From: Rostrohypoxylon terebratum
Taxonomy: Eukaryota; Ascomycota; Sordariomycetes; Xylariales; Hypoxylaceae
NCBI GenBank assembly: GCA_022497145.1
Contig: MU385878.1
Location: forward strand, 283,262-347,261
Direction: 5' to 3'
Length of the DNA: 64,000 nucleotides
The first letter of the stretch is position 1. Every line of letters starts with the position of its first letter. Below the pieces are notes generated by a model, which ran no database searches, was not told where the DNA came from, and was given only the letters and a program-made list of their open reading frames with translations. The position numbers were made by a program, and so were the translations under genes. This document shows, in pieces, positions 34,841-47,087 of the stretch.

Positions 34841-37674
34841 ATGGGTGACTTCAAAGCCCGGATTAAGGCTAAGCTCCTGCGAAGGCACAGCGGTGTTCCA
34901 TCGTTGGGCCCTAGCAAGCACAGCGTCGGTCGGAATAGAGCCTCTAGCAGCACACATACCAACGCATCTACCTCCGTCTACGCGGCATCGCTAAGTACCG
35001 GTGTTGGTGACGAGAAGGCGAGTAGCGAGAGAGGCCGTGACTCTGATGGTAATGGTAGCTCTAGCTCTAGCAGCGGTTTTAACCATTCGTCTCACGACAG
35101 CTCGCCAAGGAACGGTAGCGCGATTATTATCGTAGGTCCGAGTCCGAGTCAAGAAGGGAATAGGAATGATGATGGTGATGGTGATGGTGATGGTGATGGG
35201 GAAGACAGGAAAAGGTCAGAGGGACGGGATGGTCGAGATGGAGGAGGTCTAAGTGATGAACATGACCAAAATGGTCAAGGAGGTGAGAGACGTCGAAGCC
35301 AAGCTGACACGGTTCCACAAGAGCTAGAGGGTGAAGAGCTAAAAGAAGTAGACCATCTAGAGAAGCTAAAACAGCTGGAGCCCAACCTAGACCTAGTAGT
35401 CAGCACGCGCGGTATTATTGATACTACGACTAGTACTACTAGTGATAGTACTGATAGTACCACTGATAGTAGTACTGACGGTGCTGACGGTACCGACGGT
35501 ACCGACGGTACTCACGGCACTGTGGAGGTAGAGGTGGAGGTGAACGAGGTGAACAGCTTGAACCTGACCCGATCTTACACAGCTTCCACGCCTACCGCTG
35601 CCGCCGCTCCCACTACCGCTTCCACTACCGCTCCCACTTCTCCCGCTGCTCCCACCACCTCCAAGCTGGGAAAGGATCTACGACCTGGAACTTTTTCAAT
35701 CAATTCAACATCCATTCCCGTATCCGCACCCGCCATCCCCGATTCCAATCTAAACCCATACACAAATATAAACACAGATACAAATACAAATATAAATCCA
35801 GATGCGAATGCGAATGCGACCCAAAACACGAATCAAACTTCAACCGTCGCCGCCGCATCTCCATTACCGAGCATTCACGAGCATAGTCTTGCCGCCTCCA
35901 TTCTACAAGTAAAGTCGCCTACTATCGATCACCACCATCACCAACACCAACACCACCCCCGCCGTCACGAAGACGATTATAAGCCTGCAACCGCCGGTCG
36001 CGTTCTATCGCCTTCCTCAGCTCTCTCCCGACCCGCAGCTCCGCCGAGACGACAAAGTATCCTCCCCAACCGTCAAACCACTTTAATTAAAGCTCTTTTA
36101 AACACGGGTTATGCTAGTGAGATCGGTTCGCCTGAACCTGATCAACTCCTACCTATAAGTGGAACCATGGTCACGAGAAAGGTCTGGGTCAAAAGACCTC
36201 TAGCATCCCCCACCTTGATCACGATAAACGAGGAAGACTTAGTTGATGACGTCCGTGAATTGATTCTACGGAAGTATGCGAACTCACTCGGTCGCCAGTT
36301 CGATGCTCCGGACTTAACTCTTCGCATATGCGACAGAGAGCAGCAGACTGCTAGGCCGTTGCAACCCGACGAACCCATGGGTAGGACTCTTGATGCTTAT
36401 TATCCAGGTGGCCAGTCTGTCGACGACGCCCTATTAATCGATATACCTAGCCGTCGCACTCCTAAGGCTTCCCCAAATCCCAGGTATTACGGCGGCGAGG
36501 ACCGGCCTCACGAATCTGGAACCGATTACTTCCCGCCGTACCCTCCTGCCTCCCAACACCCCGGCGCCTCGTCTTCCGCCATAAATACCACTCACCAACT
36601 CCATCTTCCCCCTTCTTTAACTATCCTCGGTGGGGGTCAATTGCCACCACTACCGTCTCCCGGAGGGACGAGACGGCTCGGAACGAGGCCCAAGATTCAG
36701 AGAATGCACACTGCGTCGCCAGTGTCAACCATACCCAACGGTCACACTTCGCAGTCCGCTGCGCCGCCTACCGGTATGCACAACTACCCAAGACAACCGC
36801 GCTCAAGGACTCATTCAGGTGCATCTTCAGAACACTCCAACCACCCCCCTGCCGCTCCGTCGATCTCGACTCCCCCCGTCCCAGAACGCACCGCCACCCC
36901 GCCCCCGCGCGTATCTTCGCCTCGACCCGTCAACCGGCCGAAGAAGACTAAGAAGGCTATCGAACACCCTTCTTTGCCACCGGGCATGCTGAACGGTGGT
37001 GTACCACCCATTAACGTCCTAATCGTCGAAGACAACATCATCAACCTCAAGCTTCTGGAAGCGTTCGTTAAGCGATTAAAAGTCCGATGGCAGACGGCCA
37101 TGAACGGCAGAGAAGCCGTGAATAAGTGGCGTGCCGGCGGTTTCCATCTGGTTTTGATGGATATCCAGTTGCCCGTCATGAGTGGTCTTGAAGCCACTCG
37201 CGAAATCAGGAGGATAGAGAAGGTCAATTCGATCGGTGTCTTCTCTTCCTCTGCTAGTAGCCCCCCGGATGAAGTCAAGGCTGAACCCGCAGAGGGGGAT
37301 AAGCTTGTCAATACGGAAATGTTCAAAAGCCCTGTTATCATTGTCGCATTGACAGCAAGCTCCCTGCAAAGCGACAGGCATGAGGCTTTGGCTGCTGGCT
37401 GCAATGATTTCCTAACCAAGGTAAGATCTACTTTAATACATCCTTGGCTTTCTGAACTCGGTTAACGCATGAGACGCAGCCTGTCAACTTCGTTTGGCTT
37501 GAGCGGAAAGTGATGGAGTGGGGTTGCATGCAAGCCCTCATCGACTTTGATGGATGGAGGAAATGGAAGGACTTTTCGCAGAAGGCCGAAGAAGACGATT
37601 CCAAGAAGGCTGCCGCAGCCAAGGGGGCCAAGATACCGAAGAAAAATAGACTTTCCATGACAGCTGCCGCTTAA
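34841..37674 (+). CDS. SSK1: SSK1-type response regulator of the osmotic stress phosphorelay
   Basis: Two exons, 34841-37420 and 37480-37674, with a 59-nt intron (donor GTAAGA, branch GTTAACG, acceptor CGCAG, phase 0); product 924 residues. The receiver domain begins near residue 725: acidic pair Glu730/Asp731 (LIVEDN), phosphoacceptor Asp774 (LMDIQLPVMSG), ALTASS, and the conserved Lys860 directly before the intron. Exon 2 completes the domain (PVNFVWLERKVMEWGCMQAL) and a Lys/Ala-rich tail. As in other Ssk1 proteins a long Ser/Thr-rich disordered region precedes it. In the family the unphosphorylated form activates a MAPKKK (Ssk2/22) feeding the HOG pathway, downstream of a histidine kinase and an HPt protein. 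Residues about 110-125 (Asp-Gly repeats) and 195-225 (Thr/Ser/Asp/Gly repeats) are encoded by microsatellites. The intron within the receiver domain splits Lys860 from the last helices. Confidence 0.94.
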
Positions 37675-38967
37675 TATTCCTCTCGTGTAGCAATCTCGAG
37701 TTGACAGACTCGAGGAGTGAGGTCTGCTCACCTACCCCCTTTCTCCTCCCTTGTATTATCGATGTCAAGCACGGACACCCTATCATCTTATATCCAAGAA
37801 TCAGCACATCAGCGCTGTTTGGGCACGGGTCGTGCCTATTCTTAGACTAGGACTGTTTACAGAGAGAAGCGTCTCGCTGAAAGGGTCGACTAAGCAACGT
37901 TTTCTATCGTTTATTATGTGGTTCTGGCGTGAATCCAAGAAGGCGAGTAGGTAACAGAAAGACAAAATGGCAAAGCTAGTGATGGAAATTTGCCTAGAAT
38001 GACACCACATTCCGCACATCGCGAGCTCCGACTCGTTGTTGATTGCTTCGGCTATTAGCCTTGTTCGATGCTACTTCCAAGGACGGATCATACATGAACA
38101 TGATCACCCCTCAAGAACAACTTATTACTACAACATTATGTAACTCCTCATCCGTAGGAATGGAGTAAGAACATACGGTAAGCCTGGTGTAGAGGTTATT
38201 GGGGAGTCATTAGCTCTGTCGCGGTGCTGACCATTTATCAACTTGTATCTTTATTTCCAGCAATAAGTAGCTGCCATGACCACCGGGGCATCTTATGACG
38301 GTAGGTGTGCATAAGTTGAAATACAGTGCACTGGGATGTTAATATTCACAGATAGCCGATTACTGTATCCAGATGTTATCCAAAAACACTTTCAGGCCTG
38401 CGATTCCTGCCTATCCAATCCACCATCCGAGCTAGGAAGCTGGCTTGAAAACAACAAATATCACACAATATAGAGTGCGGCGAATACACCCATCGCCTAA
38501 TCAGTTCGCCGGGCAACCTATATGCCACCTAATACCCCAACGTATCACCACAATACTGACCCGTTTCCCCTACTTCTAGTCATGCTCTTTGGAATAGCAC
38601 GATAGGTAGTATAAGGGGTATAGTGACCAATGATCCAGTGAATTATGTATAACACAAACCACGAAGATAAAACGCACATGTGTTAGAGTATCTAGTGGTC
38701 ATTTTATTAGTGCCGCCCTAGAATTGTCTGAGGGACTCCCATGACTGCCGAGAATTCTCCAAGCAATCGTTATCCATAATCCTCCCAATTTCCTTGGCAT
38801 TGCCTAACCTCGGTTCCGTCTCGGGGTACTTCTTTTGTAGTAGGAGTTGGCGGTTGACTACCGGGGACCGACTTTCCCGTCTCAAAGCTGCCGACAGATG
38901 GCTTTCCCTGCAAAACGGCAGCGATGTTTGGAGAATTGGATCGGACATGCCCCGGATTGACACTCAT
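37675..38967. other. Convergent intergenic region
   Basis: Between the 3' ends of SSK1 and the TRP-like gene. No supported feature; the short open frames on both strands are not protein-like. Confidence 0.65.
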
Positions 38968-41615
38968 CTATCGCGTGAAAGCAGTCGGCCGATCTTGGTC
39001 TAATTGTCTCTGAGACATGTCTCTGGAACTCCATGAAGCACGGTGAACTCTAGCCCCACGAGGTAGGCTACTCACCGAGTGCCGTGAGCTGATGCTAGCA
39101 GAGCGGTTTGTCCTCCTTGCAGCGACATGCGATGGGCTAATTTCAGCCAAGTAGTCGTCATCTTCATCTTCAATCTTGGGTGCTCGTCGGACAGAAGTGA
39201 CGGTGAAGTAGGGATCTTTCGGGGGCTCTGGAAATGCATCTGGAGAGTTACGTTTTGCTTCCACCTTCAACTTCGATTGCGACTTCGACGGAGGCGGCTC
39301 GTTGGCGGCCCTCTGCGCTATATGCTCAAAATAACGAATGCGGACCCCTTCGAGCATCTCCGAACTGAAATACTCGCGATTTCGAGACAGAGACATCCAT
39401 GAAGATGTGCCTCCAATGATTACCAGAATCATGACTGCGATTGTAAGAAGACCTTGAATTACGATGATTGTGACTCCGATGACAGTAACGACAATACGAT
39501 TAAGGTTAAAATCAGGAAGGAACGCAATCGAGAGGCCAGTCGTCGCTACACGAGTAAGACCCAAGAGCCAAACGGCTAGAGCTGTGTTGCGCTGCCCTTC
39601 ATATGGATTCAGTACCGCAATGATGGCAAGCGCAAGAATATCGACAATGAATAGCCCAAATACTTGGGCAAGCGGATTGCCCGCGCCACCTCCAAGGAAA
39701 CAGGCTCGAACAAACTGATACGTCAGCCAAAAGGCAAAAAACCACCATCTTGGAAGCCGGTAACGAGCAGATAGCCACCCAAACGATTTGACATACTCCT
39801 CATCTTGATGTATGTTTCTTCGACTGGGGTTGTTGTCAACGAAATGACAACGAATAAACGGCAAGGATCCAACTGGCTTCTCGCCCAATTCCTCCTCCTT
39901 TAATTGGCTGAGGCGAACGGGCAAGACACAGGGAATACAAGTAAATAGCTTGTCGTTGCGTAACAAGATGCGGTCTGGATCTATAGAGAATGTGCTATAC
40001 CGTAGCCTAAAACGAAGGGCGTATAGAACTTGCTCTCCGACACCAAGAACGAAGACGACGAAGATGATCGCCGCTATCGCGATTGGCCCAGCTGATCCGC
40101 GTATGGCAAACTGAAACATCGCAAGTGTCGTGATAGAAAAGAACGCAATGAAGAGCGTTCTAAGGATAGCGAGAATCAGATATCCAGTCCAGTGAGATCG
40201 AAAATACTCAAGGCGATCTCGTTTAATCCACCTCATCTTGGCTAGCCCTTCGAGTGAACATTTAAACGCCACCATGAAGGCGAGGATAAGGCCTAAAACA
40301 ACCAATAACCAAACTAAGCCCACCATAAATGCATTTGGGCCAGGGATAGCCAACTCTGATAGTTCACCTGCAAAGCCAGTCCAGTCCCCGGGTAAAGGCA
40401 TTCCTGGCTGTACCGGACCACCGTTCCAATTGTAGTCGTAGGGATTATTTGGATCATATGGTTCCCTTCTTGCCAGAGCACTGGAAGGATCATGGGCAAT
40501 TTCTAGGGCCCGCTTGCTGACTATTTGAGTCGCAATGTTTGACGTTAACGAACGGCCGTAGATCTGCTGAGTAAGTCCTCCCTGGTTGTTGATGACGGTG
40601 GAACCAGCCCCTCCAACCTGGCTTGTATTGCCGCTGACGCCAACGAAATGATTGATGGAGCGAATTACGTTCGAGCTTGGTATTAAGCCGGCCGCCCACG
40701 CAAAGTTGCTCCACCAAGCTGGGAGTACGCTCGGCCATGGCAGTGATAATGCGCCGGAAAAGAATATAGACTGAAAGGTCTCAAATACGACGAGGACGGA
40801 TAGAGAATGGGCGTAGTGAGTCCTCATATGGGGAATACTTACACCATATGCTGCTGTAGCGAACGACGCTGCTATGGCCACGATGGTAAATATCCCCAGG
40901 ACGGCGCTAATTGACTCTGGTTGTGAGAAAGAATTTCCATTTCGCATGACGGCCTGGAAACATCCGATTTCACTTTGGCTCGAGTTGGCAAAAATCTGAA
41001 TTCTTGCGTAGCCTTCAATATCAGGAACCTCGTACGCGATCTGTGGGATGCCAGAAACCTGCTGGGGGCCAATCGGGAATAAAGCGAATGCTTCAACAGG
41101 CTGTTCGGCATTCAGGGGGCACATGCTGGTTTTGTTATGAGTATAGAGACAGCGGGAATAACCAAAGGACCATAACGGGGTTCCCTCACCTGTATATATT
41201 CACATTACACGGGTTTACCGTCATTGAAAACCTCCTTTCGCCGTAGGCTTCAACGGAAATGTATACTAGCGAGTACAATTAGTTCGCAGTCTAGAGAAAT
41301 ATATCGAGTTTCCGTACACATGATACTCTCATTCCTGATATTTGTGGTGCTGTCAAGGTGAAATAGAATGGTGGAGTTGTCGTAATAGAAGGCGGCATCG
41401 AACTTGGTTACGTTCAGCAAACTCTGCCCTCCGAGACAATCCCCAAAGTCGCCCGTATATAGGGCAGGTGTTCTGTCAAGAGCTAGCCTGGTCGTAACGC
41501 CGTCTAGGCTCGTGCCGCTGATATACTGTGTGTCTTTGGCACATACTGCGGATAGCAGAATTGACAGACCTAGGACGAAAAACATTGGTGGATTCATCCG
41601 ACGGTGGATCAGCAT
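38968..41615 (-). CDS. TRP-like ion channel with N-terminal ML-like domain (Flc/Pkd2 family)
   Basis: Three exons, complement of 41318-41615, 41190-41265 and 38968-41125, with 52- and 64-nt introns (donors GTACGG and GTGAGG, acceptors GCTAG and ACCAG); product 843 residues. Exon 1 begins with a signal peptide (MFFVLGLSILLSAVCA) and the ML-like lipid-recognition domain, which continues through the 76-nt exon 2 (YISVEAYGERRFSMTVNPCN) to CPLN. About nine hydrophobic segments follow, including AVLGIFTIVAIAASFATAAY and the highly typical THYAHSLSVLVVFETFQSIF. The cytoplasmic tail (from about residue 720) is Ser/Arg-rich. Family members are flavin-carrier/TRP-like proteins implicated in FAD transport to the ER, calcium homeostasis and cell-wall integrity. 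The first two Met codons (41615 and 41597) both allow the signal peptide. Confidence 0.92.
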
Positions 41616-42734
41616 CTTAGCGGTAGAGAATGGTCTGCAATGGCCATGAACGAGATATGGGAGGTAGTTAAATCCTTTTTTATGGGATATGGATTGCTGT
41701 TCCCTGGAATATGAGAAAGTATCGAGATGTCAAGATACTTGACGCCGAGACATTGCCCTCCCTGAGAATGACCAGAGTCTAACGGTACTACAATTAGGTA
41801 TCAATAGAACCAAACCCGCGAAAGCTGCACAGGTGTGTACCTAGGCCCTAGGTAGGTAAGTAGATATCTATATCAACCATATAGGGGAACCACGGTATAT
41901 GTATAGAGAACTGTGGCGACGGGCGATGGATCTGTGAATCTATCGAGGGACTGACGCTACTGTTGACTGTAGGTTGTGGATCGTGGATTACCTATGGATT
42001 TCAGGGTGATTTTATCTAACGAGGGACAAGACTAGGAGAAATTTGTTTGTTGGTTTTTGATTTTTGGTTTTTTTGAGGAGACGGTGGAAGAAGATGGAAT
42101 TCATCAAGGAAATGATGTAGAAATTTTGGAGAGACGAAGATAAGAAGGTACATAAGATCGGACGATATCAATTATTCGTCCTACCTAGGTAGCTTTCCAA
42201 GATTCAATGCTACTAGTAGGTAATGCTATCTAGGTACCTATGACATATGTAGGTATACAGCCTCTACTTGTAGTAACCTGTACCTGGAGTACCTATAAAA
42301 AGTGTCGGACGGTGGAAACTGCACATGTGTATTTTATCTATAAAGGCACCCATTACCTAATAGGTAGGTAGAAAGGCACTTACCTATGTATGTACCTATG
42401 TAGGTAGGGAAACTGTTATCCCCGTCGCTTCCGTTCTCTATAGCTCTGGATGGCTGTCGCCAGTCCAGTTCCATTGGGTTATTAGCGGGGAGGTCCAAGG
42501 CTGCTTGATACTACTATGTATGTATTGTATTGTACCAGGGGACAGGGGGCTACCTAGTGCAGCCTGTGCAGGTGGTTCCCGCCAGCTAACCTTACTATGT
42601 AGATCGATGGACCCCACCTGGACCCATGCTGCCATGGATGTGACTGCGTGCTGCCAATTCATTGGTTCATCCTGTCTCGTAACGGGAAGTCAGATCCAAT
42701 GCTCTTCGGTACCTAGTAGCGCCAACTTTTTTTA

Positions 42735-42769
42735 CTGGTGCTGTTTACAACCACTCTCAACAGCACCAG
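42735..42769. mobile_element. 35-bp TA-flanked remnant of the MITE family
   Basis: CTGGTGCTGTT at the left end and its exact complement AACAGCACCAG at the right end, flanked by TA on each side. Between them is ACAACCACTCTC-like sequence matching positions 12-24 of the full MITE end. It looks like an element reduced to its two tips. Confidence 0.8.
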
Positions 42770-43177
42770 TACCTGACTATCTACATACCTAGATACCATG
42801 TATGTATTGGGGTATGCAATCAACTACCCACATATGCTATACATACATGGATGTATGTGCATTGTAGGTAGTCATGTATTATTAGTACCTACCTATTTAC
42901 TTAGGAAGCACCCGAAAAGCTGACGCCAGACGATATGTATGAGGTTTGGACCATTATGTACCAGTAGGTTTGTCCATTCGAGATTACATATGTATGTACT
43001 AACAAGGGACCCCCAGAGTTATGGCTACTACATACGATGTAGGTAGTATGTACCTGCCCATCGGAAACTCTTGAGACATGCACACGCAGGTGCATTCGTG
43101 GGAAAATGAGGGAAAAAGTTAAAAAAGCTTATTGAATTAAAGGTCGGGCATCGACCCTGTATTAGTAGGATACATTA

Positions 43178-43205
43178 CTGGTGCTGTCTACGATAACTCT
43201 CATCA
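43178..43205. mobile_element. Solo MITE end
   Basis: TA followed by CTGGTGCTGTCTACGATAAC and CTCTCATCAG matches one terminal repeat of the MITE family, then gives way to a C-rich tract. No matching second end is found nearby, so this is a truncated copy. Confidence 0.75.
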
Positions 43206-44372
43206 GTACCCCCCTCCCCCCTCCCCTCTATGCTGTATCGATACAGGCAAACAGATACTAGGTACCTAGGTACTAGGTATATGGTACCTACCTACCTGGT
43301 AGCTGCCTGGTATGGAGTAATGGATTACTATTAATGTACTATGTAAGAACACGATCTTGAAATGATCATTGATAACTTACATTTCACATTGTAAGCTGTT
43401 AGTAGGTACTCGCAGTAGCTTAGATTTCCCTCTCCTGCTCGATGAGAGCTCATAAGTGCCGTATAATCTATATATCTGATGGGCTGATTTTTTTTGGGGG
43501 GGGGGGAGGATGCAAGGGGAACATCACGAACAACGAAACAGACGTCCAGGGCCTCGTTGCCGCCACCCGATTGGCTGGCCCGCTCTATCATTTTCTCGCC
43601 GCATCCACATATAAGGAGGTACCTTGCCAAGGCATGAGGAGGCTCAGCTGGGTATACGAGAATAATCACGTAAGTTAGGCTTCTCCAACAAAATGGTGAC
43701 CCAAAGTAAAAAACAAGAATAGGAACACATGAAGTTAGAAGAATCATTAGCGCTGATACTAGATCTTTACAATCTTTAGATCGACGTCTCGTTCATATAC
43801 GAAACCTTCAAAAGGGATGTCTCAGGTACCTATGTAGGGTTGCCCTTGGAGAAATTGCATAGAAAGGGTACAATATCAATGGTCTCAATTATCTCAATGG
43901 TGGTGTCAAATGAGCCTCTCCTCTTCTGGAAGGCGGGTGCGCTGACTACATCCTCAACCTTCCCGATGATGCAGATAGAAGATGAAAAGGGGGGCGACAA
44001 TGCCGGGTTCGGGAGCGGAAGACCATATAACTCGTATAAACTCCAGACTTATGCAAAGCATGGATCTATGACTAAATGACAAGAGACAGTGAAGAAGAAG
44101 TAGAAAGCTTCGGTCAGATCGAGCTTTTTGGATTAGCCCACCGAAGACCATCATCTAAAACTTCTGCCTACCCCCGCCCCCATCCTAGCCTGTCGAGGTA
44201 ATCAATTATGCAGGCTACTAACTCGTTCGTTTCGCCCATAATGCAGACAGAATAAGAAATCCTAAATAGTTGTCCCAAATGGTATCGACGATTTTTTCAG
44301 AGGTCGTAACGGTCGTGAAGAATTAAAGAAAATTCATAATTCGATATGCGCTAGGCGTTACAGGTGGATAAA

Positions 44373-47087
44373 TCAGGCATAATTTTCCTCGTCATCTTCT
44401 TCGATAGGAGCCGGGGTCCTCCTCTCGTTCCTCCGCTTGGGACGCCTGTGTCTTGAGCTTGAAATATTGCTCGCCGAATCTTCGGGCGCTAAATCGAAAT
44501 CGTCGCCTCCCCAATCACTTTCGCTCGCGACGCCGTCATCGTCTACGGTGGCCCACGGCGGTCTCTCGGAGCCTTGAGAGTTGCCTGATAATAGTGGCAA
44601 GACATCGATCCTTCCAGCACGGCGATGCTGCTGGCTCATTAAAAGACCATTGTTTCGTTGACGGAGAGCGTTCCGCACCATTTCAGCGCGAAGGTGAAGT
44701 TTTTCAAACGCGTCTTCCAGCGCTTCCATGCCCTGGTATATTTCTCGTTCCACCTCGGCCAGCACGGCCATTTCGACCTCTTCATCATGAGATACAGGTT
44801 GGCGACTGTGGCCAGGCACAGTCGAGGACGAAAGGGAGATAAAAGAGGCGGGCGTTGCACCGCGGGAATACACGCCAGAGAATGGTGTTGTGCTACGAGA
44901 GGCGCCAAACCCCGGCGTATGGCGCACACTAGGACCGCGAGAAGGAGGCGGGGATGAGAAGCCATTTGCAGGTGTAGCGCCTCGAGATAATGGGTTGTCT
45001 GCGATAGGGGTCATTAAATCGTCAGCATCGGCTCCAGACCAGAGGAATCCATCAAAGCGTCCTGAAACAAGGATCTCCCACTCCTGAGGGTTGATGTCGG
45101 TAATGGTGGTGAGAAGATCATGGTGAAGAGGATATTTGACCAGGAATACAGCCGTCTCTGCGTCACGAGGGGTCTGAGGCAGGCGGTAGATACGCTGGAG
45201 AGCAAGCCCTGCTTTGATCATAAAATCTGACCTAGGTCTACGCAGCGGGGTAGGTGCTCTCAGAGCAGGTTGAAGTTCCCGGGCGCCAGAGAGCAGTGCG
45301 TTGAAGTACGGCCGTTCGTCTTGGTCCAGATTGGTAAGGATGGCAAATGTGAGGGTCTCGTCGTCGATCTCGGAGGGGGCTGGGGCTGGGGCTTCGGCAC
45401 AATTGTTCATCCACCGATCGACTACAGATTTGACCTTCTTCGACTGTCGCAGGTAGTGCTCCCGAAACTCTTCTGCGATGTCAGGATCCAGTTTGATCGG
45501 AGACGCCGGTCTTGGAGGCATATCTGCTACACTTTCAATGGCATTCGAACTCAAGGAAGCAAGGTCAAAAGGGGGCCATGGTGGCATTTCAACCCTGCCT
45601 CCTACGCGTTCCAGGACCTCCCCCCACCCTAGCCCTCGATGTTCCTCCGGCGCCCTCTCACACATGATACAACTACAGCCCTCGGCAGGAAGGTCTCGGG
45701 AGAATACATCTTCTAGCCGGTCGAGCAGTCGACGGGCGACCGATTTATGGCCCGTTGCTACTGCTACCGAGCCCTGCCTTTGAATGACCGACTGGTATTG
45801 ATCCAGGAGGTTGAAGAAAGGAGCAAACAAGGTTTCCGGGCCTGCTAGAGGCGGATTAGATGGCCGTGTACCATTTTGACGAGGTATTACAGAAAGGAAA
45901 TTTCTTGGAATGGGATGGATAAGACCGCCGTTCTGAAGGAGGTAATCGATCCTCGGAACTTCTTGTATATTCAATGGTGGAGGAGGTGGAGGTGGAGGTG
46001 GAGGACCAAAATCAGTGGCCGGGGTTGCCGAAGGCGTGGGGCGTTCTCGTCTCTCAAACCTGACACTCGAGTTGGGCTTCTCGTCTGGGAATGTTTGCAG
46101 TGGTGGAAATTGCGGCGTGGCTGTGGGTGTTTTTGGAGATGAGTCTTGTATAGAGTCCGGAGAGTCTTCAATCTCTATTGGGCTAGGAACCCTCGAGGTT
46201 CTCGACGAAGCTGTCCGCTTTGGTGCGACAGGGGTGGCAGTAGATTGGGCCCCTATGGTTCTATTGTCGCTCAAATTGGAATTGACGTCGTTGGCGATGT
46301 GTAGGCCTAGCGGAGGAGGCGGAGGCGGCGGAGGCGGCGGAGGGGGTGGCGGGTAGGCCGGGGGAGACTGAATGGTGGTTGCCTGGCTTGAGGCCTTAGA
46401 TATCTTCGATTTGTCGTCGCGCTTTGAACTAGCTCGAGATACGCCAGAAGTCCTTGACCTTGACCTGTCTGACCCTGACTCATGCTCATCTCTCAGCTTT
46501 GAGGTGGAGGACTTGCTTCGTCTTTTCTTCTCTTCGGATACATCAGTTTCGGGAGGGCTGGGTGGCCGGTCGCCCTTCTGAGGACTCTTCCTGCTCGTGG
46601 AACATTCTGTAGATTTAGATCTTCTCAAACTGTCAGAGCCAAGATCTGTAGCCTCTGGGGTGAGGGGTTCGTGATGGTGAGCAGACGCGTCTACATCTTC
46701 GTGGCCGAGTACGCTTTCCTTGCTATGGGCCTTGCTGAAGGTAGGATACGGCAGGCTGACGCGGCTGCCAGAAATAGAGGTTCTCGCAAGTTCGGGCACT
46801 AGGTCGTTCATGGATGATGTCCGTCTGTCACGGTCTCTTTCCCTTTCCTCTTTGGTTCGGTGTCGACGGTGTGAAGAGGTATGCGAATCACCGTCAGCGG
46901 AAGTTTTATGCTTGGATCGGTGGGATTTATGGTGATGATGGTAGTGGCCGTCTCTATCCCCTCTGACACGTTCCTTATCCTTTTCCCTTTCTCTATCCCT
47001 ATCCCTTTCTCGTTCGTTTTTGCTACGCCGCCGATCTTTGGGGCGACCGTCAGTGGCTGAATTAACATCGGGGTCTTTGGAACCCAT
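44373..47087 (-). CDS. Charged, proline-rich protein of unknown function
   Basis: Single-exon gene, 904 residues; the start Met gives MGSKDPDVNSATDGRPKDRR. Residues 15-90 are extremely charged (Arg/Glu/Asp/Lys alternation, then a His run), like RS/RE-type nuclear proteins. Two polyproline runs (about 250-265 and 375-385) are encoded by near-uniform GGN/CCN repeats. The folded part appears to lie at about 390-690: it includes IDYLLQNGGLIHPIPRNFLS, a CSCIMCE cysteine cluster (Cys-x-Cys-x2-Cys) that could bind a metal, a WPPFDLASLSS block and a DERPYFNALLSGARELQPAL block. A predicted coiled segment (EEVEMAVLAEVEREIYQGME) lies near 790-830 and the C-terminus is acidic. I regard it as a conserved Pezizomycotina protein but cannot name a function. 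Confidence 0.85.
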   Translation of the reverse strand: MGSKDPDVNSATDGRPKDRRRSKNERERDRDREREKDKERVRGDRDGHYHHHHKSHRSKHKTSADGDSHTSSHRRHRTKEERERDRDRRTSSMNDLVPELARTSISGSRVSLPYPTFSKAHSKESVLGHEDVDASAHHHEPLTPEATDLGSDSLRRSKSTECSTSRKSPQKGDRPPSPPETDVSEEKKRRSKSSTSKLRDEHESGSDRSRSRTSGVSRASSKRDDKSKISKASSQATTIQSPPAYPPPPPPPPPPPPPPLGLHIANDVNSNLSDNRTIGAQSTATPVAPKRTASSRTSRVPSPIEIEDSPDSIQDSSPKTPTATPQFPPLQTFPDEKPNSSVRFERRERPTPSATPATDFGPPPPPPPPPPLNIQEVPRIDYLLQNGGLIHPIPRNFLSVIPRQNGTRPSNPPLAGPETLFAPFFNLLDQYQSVIQRQGSVAVATGHKSVARRLLDRLEDVFSRDLPAEGCSCIMCERAPEEHRGLGWGEVLERVGGRVEMPPWPPFDLASLSSNAIESVADMPPRPASPIKLDPDIAEEFREHYLRQSKKVKSVVDRWMNNCAEAPAPAPSEIDDETLTFAILTNLDQDERPYFNALLSGARELQPALRAPTPLRRPRSDFMIKAGLALQRIYRLPQTPRDAETAVFLVKYPLHHDLLTTITDINPQEWEILVSGRFDGFLWSGADADDLMTPIADNPLSRGATPANGFSSPPPSRGPSVRHTPGFGASRSTTPFSGVYSRGATPASFISLSSSTVPGHSRQPVSHDEEVEMAVLAEVEREIYQGMEALEDAFEKLHLRAEMVRNALRQRNNGLLMSQQHRRAGRIDVLPLLSGNSQGSERPPWATVDDDGVASESDWGGDDFDLAPEDSASNISSSRHRRPKRRNERRTPAPIEEDDEENYA

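Larger units (their letters stand above)
41616..44372. other. Intergenic region with MITE remnants
   Basis: About 2.7 kb between tandem minus-strand genes. It holds a 35-bp MITE remnant (42735-42769), a lone MITE end (from 43178), and dense TAGGTA/TACCTA/CCTAGG words (41840-41870, 42180-42410, 42830-42900, 43260-43310). A 138-codon minus frame at 43331-43747 is unrecognised and judged spurious. Confidence 0.65.

Noticed and set aside
40500..40870. Possible intron inside the TRP-like gene (GTAAGT near 40840)
   Set aside because: A good donor word is present, but reading through gives the conserved THYAHSLSVLVVFETFQS block in frame, so it is exon.
43331..43747. 138-codon minus-strand frame
   Set aside because: Includes a poly-proline/poly-lysine piece read from a G homopolymer and no recognisable domain.
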